A stretch of 12,870 bases of DNA from Gammaproteobacteria bacterium (lineage in GTDB: Bacteria > Pseudomonadota > Gammaproteobacteria > SZUA-140), in assembly GCA_003230195.1 (NCBI GenBank), contig QIHH01000083.1, positions 1 through 12,870 of the forward strand, in the 5' to 3' direction. Of this stretch, positions 8,094 to 12,870 are shown in pieces. The translations under genes were made by a program, and so were the position numbers. Every line of letters starts with the position of its first letter. Position 1 is the first letter of the stretch. The notes below the pieces were generated by a model that saw only the letters and a list, made by a program, of their open reading frames with translations, had not been told where the DNA came from and did not search any database.

Positions 8094-8504
8094 ATGAAAA
8101 TTGTAAGTTATATAGCCGTTGCGGGGTGGGTGTTACTGCTGACAGCCTGTTCAGATTTTCAACCGGTTAAAACAGGTGCGATTGGTGGTTATCAATTGCA
8201 GCTAAAGAGTGATCCTGCACCTTTAAAAGTGGGCAGCAAAGCGAGTATTGAATTTTCTATTAGAGATGGCATCAATCAGCCTGTTGATAGTTGTACTGTG
8301 CGCTTTCGTCAATACATGCCGGAGCATGAGATGTCTCTTGATAAAGTGTTTGTGTTGATGATTGATCAGGCTAAAGTTGGAATTTACACTGCTGATAGTG
8401 GTGAGTTTTCAATGGGTGGTGACTGGGTACTTGAATTTGACTTTATCTGTAGTGCTGACCACCACACAATCCTTTTTGATTACACGCTTGAGTGGCCGGA
8501 ATAA
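8094..8504 (+). CDS. YtkA/FixH-like lipoprotein
   Basis: 136-aa predicted lipoprotein. The signal peptide ends in the lipobox LTAC (C19). Ser at +2 suggests sorting to the outer membrane, facing the periplasm. Residues about 30-130 form a small beta-sandwich-type domain of the YtkA/FixH kind, with the characteristic IYTADSGEFSMGGDWVLEF stretch. The YMPEHEM segment (74-80) and H123-H124 supply His/Met residues that could bind a metal such as copper, which is inference. C67 and C119 could form a disulfide. It follows gloA by 23 nt with GGGAG at 8079-8083, and ends the operon. The domain is widespread in copper- and haem-related neighbourhoods, which fits an operon starting with a haem enzyme, but its function here is unknown. 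Confidence 0.7.
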   Translation: MKIVSYIAVAGWVLLLTACSDFQPVKTGAIGGYQLQLKSDPAPLKVGSKASIEFSIRDGINQPVDSCTVRFRQYMPEHEMSLDKVFVLMIDQAKVGIYTADSGEFSMGGDWVLEFDFICSADHHTILFDYTLEWPE

Positions 8505-8682
8505 ATGTTGAGTTTCTCGATTTGTTGTGCGGGAAGTGGGAACTGATTAATTGCTAGGAGGGCTTCGAGGTGACTACCAGATGTGCTTCTTTGAAATGAG
8601 GGATGGAAACGACCAGATACCTCGTTTATTTGAATGAATTTATAGCGTTCAACTTAGTCGCGTTGTGCTTGCAATGAGATGG
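8505..8682. other. Convergent intergenic region, nothing clear
   Basis: 178 bp between two converging genes, the lipoprotein on + and the repeat protein on -. I see no convincing hairpin with a T-run for either strand, no tRNA-like fold and no sizeable reading frame. A 6-bp inverted pair (CGAGGT at about 8567, ACCTCG at about 8620) has too long a loop to count. Confidence 0.5.
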
Positions 8683-8790
8683 TTATCTGTTTCTAGTGGG
8701 GTAAGGGTGATTCAAATAGTATCTGTAGGCGAGCAGGAAGATTAGCATGTTTGCTAGCCACCAGTAACTCATCGTGCCGCCGCCGCCATC
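8683..8790 (-). other. C-terminal GlyGly-CTERM-like sorting tail
   Basis: Residues 1075-1109 of the repeat protein. The segment has D-GGGG-T (1075-1080), a hydrophobic helix (about 1081-1099, rich in W, L, Y) and a basic end with three Arg in 1097-1109. This three-part layout matches the GlyGly-CTERM class recognised by rhombosortase, a rhomboid-family protease that cleaves near the Gly run. The 14-residue tail is somewhat longer than usual. No rhombosortase gene is in the window. Confidence 0.55.
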
Positions 8791-11700
8791 AGGATTGCCG
8801 CGAGTCACCTCAAGGGTTATTGTGATGCGATTATTATTCTCATCGCTGTCATCTATTGCATTTGAACTTACGGTGCCAGTATATCTTTGGACCCCAAGGG
8901 CTGTTGTCAGAATATTAACAGTGAGAGTGATTGTTTCACCTGTTGTGAGGTTGCCAAAATCACAGACTAAAGAAACCCCCATCGCGCAGCTTCCATGTGT
9001 GGTGGTGGCCGATAAAAAGGTACTGTTTCGAGCCAATGTCCCTGAAAATTGAGTTCGCTCAGCGGTTGTAAACCCTCTGTTGGTGATTGACAGGATATAG
9101 CGAGCGGTTTCACCTTCCCGCACTTTTTCGGTGGTAAAGCCCCCGCTAATGACTAGGTCCGGGTTTTTTGAGAACAGGATATGCGCTGCAACTCCGGCGG
9201 CAATAAATTTCCCTTCGTCCCAGAGAACGGTTTTGAATAAGCTGTTTGTGCCAGTTAATACCTGTGTCCATGCTACACCGTCAGGGCTAACCATAATGGT
9301 GCCTGATGGAGCAACAGCGGTAAATTGAGTGCCACCAAAGCTAAGATCATTGACTTGGATGTCAGGGAGCGCGGCCTGATTATCCCCCCCGACCCATGTG
9401 CCATCATTATTCCTTAATATGGTGGTGCTAGCAGGTGAGTTGGAAGTACCAGTGACGATGATTCTGTTTTCACCAATTGCAATGCTATTTAGATTAACGC
9501 TACTGCCGCTGTTATTTCTTGTCCAGGATATGCCTTTGGGGCTAGTGGTGATCGTACCGCCATCACCGATGGCAATAAAGTGATCTTCATTCCACACGAT
9601 ATCGCGTAGTGTGTGCGGTTCGCTAGAGTTGCGCGGAGTCCATTCATCGCCGAATGGACTGGTGTAAATAACACTGTTGACTGCTGAACCGCCAACGGCA
9701 ATAAATTGATTTTTGCCCCATGCAATACCGTATAGCGCGCTGGCTGTGTCTGGTAGATTGGGTGATATGGGAGGTGTTTGCCAAGTGAAACCGTCGTCGC
9801 TGTAACAGATGGTACCGCTCTCACCGACGGCGACAAATCGAGTGGTAATATCACTCCAAGCCACGGCGTGTAGATGGTTAGGGCCACAAGATGATGCTGT
9901 TACCTGGGCCCAGTCCACCCCTCTATTATTACTGTTTAAAATTGTGCCGTTATCGCCTACGGCGACAAGTATTGTGTCACTTTTGGCAAGGTTATTGATT
10001 GTTTCTTTGGTTTGGAGAGGGCCAGCAGTGAGGTTCCAGTCAGTACCGCTGTTAATGCTGGTATAGATGTCGCCACCGTTACCTACGATGACCACAATTG
10101 AATCATCAGGATTGATCGGGCTTGAAGCAACACCGTAGAAAGTACTGGCACTAGGAGATGGAGGCGAGTCTACTGGGGTTGCTTCGGATGTCCAAGTGTT
10201 TCCTGTTGAATCATCACTGCGCAGGAATGTGCCCCATCTACCCGTGATAAGAAGCTCATTGGTGGCATTTTCTATTCCAATACTCAGTAAATCGTTGTCG
10301 ATATTACTGCCACCATCAATGATAAAGGTGGGGATGGTCCAGTCGTAGGCATCATCGCTAGTGATAATAGTACCTTTGTTACCAATGGCGATGTATTTAT
10401 TATTATCAAAGAGAATATCATTCAGGTGATGAGATGTAATGCGGCCACTGCCGGCTATTATATCTGCAGGGATGATGCTAGTAGGGTCACTGGTGGATAT
10501 CTGGAGATTGAATTCACCACCAATCAAGGTGGTAGTGTTATCAACAGCGATACTCAAAAGGTGCTCACTGGTTTGAGCATTCTGCGTCGTCCAGCTATTG
10601 CCATCAAGGCTAGTGCTGGTAATCAGGGTGCCGTTACTACCGACTACAATATGATGAGTGCCATCCCAAGTGCTATCGAATAGCCATTCATCGGAGATGT
10701 TACTGGCGCGTGATACCCATGTATTTGCGTTAGTGGTTGTGGTGAGGAGTGTGCCATCTTTTCCGGTGGCAAGGAAAAAACCATCACCAGTAGTATGCCA
10801 TGAAACATGTAGCAAATCAGTGGTGAGTCCCGCGGGCGGGTCTGTCACCGTCTCCCATAGTATGGCATTAGTACTCGTCAGCATTGTTCCGTTGCTGCCT
10901 ACTGCAATATAACTAAAAGTACTAGACCAAGCGACACTGTGTAGATCCTCTGAAGTTGCGTTTACTGCCTGCTGAGCCCAGGTCAGCGGCGTTAGCGTAC
11001 GAGAGAGAATCGTGCCGTTATCACCCACGGCGATAACGTTTGAAGTTTGATTGAAGGTGATGCTACGTAATGTTTCAGTTGAGCCTGACGCCTCAGTCTC
11101 CCAGGTTATACCGTCGTCGTCTCTGGTAGAAATAATCGTGCCGTTTGCACCGACCACTACAAAGTGTACCTCTGCCCAAGTTACATCGTGTAGATTATCG
11201 GAAATGCCGAGTGCACGTTTTGTCCAGCTGATACCATCACTGCTGCTAAGTGTTAAGCCGTTATCCCCCACGGCTAGAAAGCGTTTATTTAAACCTGATT
11301 TACCATTGTTTGCGATGCTATTGATCGAACGCGTATGCCAAGCAATGCCATCATAGCTGGTTAAAATAGCGCCATCATCACTGCTGGCGACATATAAGCT
11401 GCCATCCCAGGTGATACCGCGAAGCCTAGGCGGTGGTACGTTACTGTAGTGGTCTGGGTTGAGGATGGGGGTTTCAAGTCGCCAGCTAGAACCTGATACG
11501 CTGGTAAGAATAGCAGCAGAAGGTCGGTTTTGTACGCCATCGATGGGATGGGTAAATGACGCAGTGTATTCCCCAATGGCTAGAAACTGTTCCCCATTCC
11601 AGATAACGTGGGTTAGTTGATGGCTGATGGTTGATGTGCGGATGCCCCAATTCCCGCTGCTAGTACGACTGACAATGGTTCCCTGGTCTCCAACGCTGAC

Positions 11701-12012
11701 ATAGCGGGATCCACTCCATGCAATATCATTTAGATTCTCAGTGGTATCTGAGGGTTCTACTACCCAGCTTTCGATGCTGCCGGATTGACTGCTGATGATG
11801 TTGCCACCTTCGCCGATGGCAATAAACTCATCGTCCCCCCAGATAACATTATTGTGTTGATTGCCATTAGGGGTGGGGTGGGCCCATTGCCACTGGGTCG
11901 GTACCGCATGCAGGCAAAAGGGCAGAAGAGATGCCAGTAAAAACCACAACATTAATGCCCGTGAGGCGAGGGCTTGTACGTTGCTATTTGGTTGAGTGAG
12001 GTGATTAAACAA
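8683..12012 (-). CDS. Secreted Asp-box/beta-propeller repeat protein with DUF11 domain and C-terminal sorting-type tail
   Basis: 1109 aa. Residues 1-36 form a signal peptide (hydrophobic 19-35, likely cut after HA at 36), so it is exported. Residues 41-950 are about 21 repeats, detailed separately, of the kind seen in BNR/Asp-box and Ycf48/HCF136-like propellers. Residues 951-1069 are a DUF11 domain, an Ig-like fold with C1009 and C1017 available for a disulfide and an ENNNRITITLEV ending. Residues 1075-1109 are a Gly4, hydrophobic, basic tail. Function is unknown. Such proteins are usually cell-surface or secreted binding proteins, and no enzyme motif stands out. The start is TTG with a good AGGG ribosome-binding site 8 nt upstream. 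The only nearby in-frame ATG is codon 21, which would remove the charged n-region. It converges on the peroxidase operon. Confidence 0.85.
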   Translation of the reverse strand: MFNHLTQPNSNVQALASRALMLWFLLASLLPFCLHAVPTQWQWAHPTPNGNQHNNVIWGDDEFIAIGEGGNIISSQSGSIESWVVEPSDTTENLNDIAWSGSRYVSVGDQGTIVSRTSSGNWGIRTSTISHQLTHVIWNGEQFLAIGEYTASFTHPIDGVQNRPSAAILTSVSGSSWRLETPILNPDHYSNVPPPRLRGITWDGSLYVASSDDGAILTSYDGIAWHTRSINSIANNGKSGLNKRFLAVGDNGLTLSSSDGISWTKRALGISDNLHDVTWAEVHFVVVGANGTIISTRDDDGITWETEASGSTETLRSITFNQTSNVIAVGDNGTILSRTLTPLTWAQQAVNATSEDLHSVAWSSTFSYIAVGSNGTMLTSTNAILWETVTDPPAGLTTDLLHVSWHTTGDGFFLATGKDGTLLTTTTNANTWVSRASNISDEWLFDSTWDGTHHIVVGSNGTLITSTSLDGNSWTTQNAQTSEHLLSIAVDNTTTLIGGEFNLQISTSDPTSIIPADIIAGSGRITSHHLNDILFDNNKYIAIGNKGTIITSDDAYDWTIPTFIIDGGSNIDNDLLSIGIENATNELLITGRWGTFLRSDDSTGNTWTSEATPVDSPPSPSASTFYGVASSPINPDDSIVVIVGNGGDIYTSINSGTDWNLTAGPLQTKETINNLAKSDTILVAVGDNGTILNSNNRGVDWAQVTASSCGPNHLHAVAWSDITTRFVAVGESGTICYSDDGFTWQTPPISPNLPDTASALYGIAWGKNQFIAVGGSAVNSVIYTSPFGDEWTPRNSSEPHTLRDIVWNEDHFIAIGDGGTITTSPKGISWTRNNSGSSVNLNSIAIGENRIIVTGTSNSPASTTILRNNDGTWVGGDNQAALPDIQVNDLSFGGTQFTAVAPSGTIMVSPDGVAWTQVLTGTNSLFKTVLWDEGKFIAAGVAAHILFSKNPDLVISGGFTTEKVREGETARYILSITNRGFTTAERTQFSGTLARNSTFLSATTTHGSCAMGVSLVCDFGNLTTGETITLTVNILTTALGVQRYTGTVSSNAIDDSDENNNRITITLEVTRGNPDGGGGTMSYWWLANMLIFLLAYRYYLNHPYPTRNR
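9163..11892 (-). repeat. About 21 tandem ~43-aa Asp-box-like repeats within the coding region
   Basis: Each unit ends in a core like FxAxGDNGTIxxSxDGxxW, with W, D and G positions recurring. Cores begin at about residues 63, 104, 143, 207, 245, 284, 326, 368, 412, 454, 495, 540, 587, 640, 682, 726, 770, 812, 851, 897 and 936. Unit length is mostly 38-47 aa, with longer units around 143 and 587. Unit 11 (495-506) is degenerate and lacks the Gly-Thr-Ile core; several others vary. The repeats have diverged at the DNA level, so this is an old array and not a recent tandem expansion. Confidence 0.85.
11905..12012 (-). other. Signal peptide coding segment of the repeat protein
   Basis: Codons 1-36: an n-region with R18, a hydrophobic core ALMLWFLLASLLPFCL and a likely cut after LHA. 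It indicates export by the Sec system. The C33 residue is not in a good lipobox (followed by L, not matched by an LxxC pattern with a small residue at -1), so a lipoprotein is less likely. Confidence 0.75.
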
Positions 12013-12020
12013 GAGAATTG

Positions 12021-12024
12021 CCCT
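12021..12024 (-). promoter_or_regulatory. Ribosome-binding site deciding the TTG start
   Basis: AGGG (minus strand) lies 8 nt before a TTG codon, giving the signal peptide its charged n-region. This is the main support for a TTG start. Confidence 0.5.
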
Positions 12025-12082
12025 AATATGTACGAGTGCCTGTGCTGGCCCTCTGAGTGACGTTATGAATATACATCTTATG

Positions 12083-12112
12083 CTTATATATAGCGGCAGA
12101 TGATGGATTAAA
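12083..12112 (-). promoter_or_regulatory. Weak promoter candidate for the repeat protein gene
   Basis: On the minus strand, TTTAAT (12107-12112) and TATAAG (12083-12088) are separated by 18 bp, in an AT-rich stretch about 70 bp before the TTG start. The gap between this gene and the DUF1841 gene (12013-12193, 181 bp) otherwise shows nothing clear. Match quality is modest. Confidence 0.25.
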
Positions 12113-12193
12113 TGTAGTACGTAACATATGGGTTTTGAGTGGATATGTCTTTATTTTTTTCTTTGTAATCAATGAATTCTCGATTGTGATTGT

Positions 12194-12631
12194 TTATTTC
12201 TTAAGCAGTTTACGTAACCCCTTTAAATAATACTTTTCATCGGGGGTGGTATTGCGACGTTGCGCCTGCATCAGCATATCACCAAGTGGCTCCATCATCT
12301 GGTGCTCAGTGGTATGTGGATCATTGCATTTTTTGATCAGCGTCTGGTAGATATCGATAATGCCCTTAGGACGTTGAGTGGCGAGTTGCTCCTGGATCGC
12401 GATATGCATCGACATATGTAAAAATGGGTTGCTCTGGCCCATTTCAGGGGTGAAGTCCTTGTCGATCACCGCATCGGGATCTGCCAGCAGTGCGTGGTAT
12501 TCTGGGTGCTGCTCAATAATGCCAGCGATGATCTGTTCCATCGGCTCTAGCGGGATGGTGCAATTAAGCTGCTTCTGCCAGATGTCAAAAAAGAACTGAC
12601 GCATCTTGTGGCGATCTTTCGAAAAAAACAT
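12194..12631 (-). CDS. DUF1841 family protein
   Basis: 145-aa cytoplasmic protein of the uncharacterised DUF1841 family found in beta- and gammaproteobacteria. Recognisable family segments are MFFSKDR at the start, LEPMEQIIAGIIEQHPEYH (28-46), NPFLHMSMHIAIQEQ (68-82), RPKGI and PDEKYYLKGLRKLL at the end. Several conserved histidines (H42, H46, H72, H76) could be functional but no activity is known. It has no signal peptide or membrane segment. It follows nth on the same strand with a 78-bp gap. The start is supported by GAGA nine bases or so upstream and by the family N-terminus. A TATAAT about 33 bp upstream suggests it may have its own promoter. Confidence 0.88.
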   Translation of the reverse strand: MFFSKDRHKMRQFFFDIWQKQLNCTIPLEPMEQIIAGIIEQHPEYHALLADPDAVIDKDFTPEMGQSNPFLHMSMHIAIQEQLATQRPKGIIDIYQTLIKKCNDPHTTEHQMMEPLGDMLMQAQRRNTTPDEKYYLKGLRKLLKK

Positions 12632-12663
12632 GGCTAATTCTCGGATTATTATCTACAGGTCAA

Positions 12664-12669
12664 ATTATA
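12664..12669 (-). promoter_or_regulatory. Candidate -10 box of the DUF1841 gene
   Basis: On the minus strand there is a perfect TATAAT about 33 bp before the DUF1841 ATG. No good -35 is seen at 16-18 bp spacing; the spot is occupied by half of the TTGCA inverted repeat. Confidence 0.4.
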
Positions 12670-12686
12670 GCCATTTTTACGCGTGA

Positions 12687-12699
12687 TTGCATTGTGCAA
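12687..12699. promoter_or_regulatory. Perfect 5+3+5 inverted repeat upstream of the DUF1841 gene
   Basis: TTGCA-TTG-TGCAA: two perfect 5-bp arms around 3 bases, sitting where the -35 of the candidate promoter would be. It could be an operator half-site pair, or a chance repeat. It lies 10 bp downstream of the nth stop and is not followed by a T-run, so it is not an evident terminator. Confidence 0.25.
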
Positions 12700-12709
12700 A
12701 GGTCTCAGT

Positions 12710-12870
12710 CTATTCGATCGCTTTCTGTTTATATTCACACAGATCCTCAATTATGCAGGCACCACAACGCGGTTTGCGTGCCACACAGACATAACGCCCG
12801 TGCAGAATAAGCCAGTGGTGGGCATCGAGTTTGAATTCATCGGGGATGAATTTGATTAGCTTGCGTTCAA
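12710..12870 (-). CDS. nth: Endonuclease III, C-terminal end
   Basis: Partial; the rest runs off the right edge. The last 53 codons are visible, in a frame ending with TAG. Endonuclease III is a DNA glycosylase and AP lyase that removes oxidised pyrimidines in base-excision repair. The segment DAHHWLILHGRYVCVARKPR is family-typical. The four Cys of the iron-sulfur cluster have the exact spacing C-x6-C-x2-C-x5-C (CVARKPRCGACIIEDLC). MutY shares this cluster pattern, but the HHWLILHGRYVC context near the C-terminus fits Nth. It precedes the DUF1841 gene on the same strand. Confidence 0.93.
   Translation of the reverse strand, partial: ERKLIKFIPDEFKLDAHHWLILHGRYVCVARKPRCGACIIEDLCEYKQKAIE

Noticed and set aside
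8077..8097. Six-codon frame (MGANKR) just before the lipoprotein start
   Set aside because: Too short, no separate ribosome-binding site, and a different frame from the lipoprotein. The lipobox fixes the real start.
8505..8682. Possible small RNA or bidirectional terminator in the convergent gap
   Set aside because: No stable stem with a T-run on either strand and no promoter-like pair.
8774..11356. Several + strand frames of 61-101 codons opposite the repeat protein
   Set aside because: They are mirror frames of the repeated - strand coding sequence. They share its period, lack ribosome-binding sites and have no recognisable domains.
9163..11892. CRISPR or recent tandem DNA repeats
   Set aside because: The periodicity is at the protein level with diverged DNA; units are not identical and lie in one open frame.
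12124..12160. ACATAT ... ATATGT hairpin followed by a T-rich run on the + strand
   Set aside because: It would terminate + strand transcription, but there is no + strand gene upstream of it here. The stem is only six A/T-rich pairs, too weak.

Overview
This window is an ordinary-looking chromosomal stretch from a Gram-negative proteobacterium, most likely a gammaproteobacterium. The case rests on the gene content: a PtsP-type (nitrogen-PTS) enzyme I, a DUF1841 gene next to nth, an outer-membrane-type lipobox, a periplasmic di-haem peroxidase, and a transmembrane GGDEF/EAL protein. I cannot place the genus. There are no transposases, tRNA, rRNA, CRISPR arrays or phage genes.

Left part (1-2263, + strand): the C-terminal end of ptsP runs in from the left edge. 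It is followed by an unrecognised 81-aa protein whose 3' end overlaps, by 11 nt, a squalene/phytoene synthase family gene. The synthase ribosome-binding site lies inside the small gene, so the two are probably translated together. Next, with its own candidate promoter and a 10-bp inverted repeat just upstream, comes argG (2392-3606), the penultimate enzyme of arginine biosynthesis.

Middle part (3714-8504, + strand): four closely packed genes look like one operon. They encode a di-haem cytochrome c peroxidase (MauG/CcpA type), a 969-aa membrane protein with a helical periplasmic sensor (DAHL-like), two PAS domains, GGDEF and EAL, a glyoxalase I (gloA), and a small YtkA/FixH-like lipoprotein. 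The peroxidase and the cyclic-di-GMP protein share an ATGA stop/start overlap. My inference is that a periplasmic redox activity is linked here to a cyclic-di-GMP regulator and stress-defence genes.

Right part (8683-12870, - strand): converging on the operon is a 1109-aa surface or periplasmic protein with a signal peptide. It has about 21 Asp-box-like repeats (plausibly three seven-bladed beta-propellers), a DUF11 domain, and a Gly-rich, hydrophobic, basic tail resembling GlyGly-CTERM sorting signals. It starts at TTG. Upstream of it, on the same strand, are a DUF1841 gene and the C-terminal end of nth (endonuclease III), which runs off the right edge.

The parts most worth a second look are the peroxidase / cyclic-di-GMP operon and the 21-repeat protein with its tail. 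Nothing in the window by itself proves a new system.
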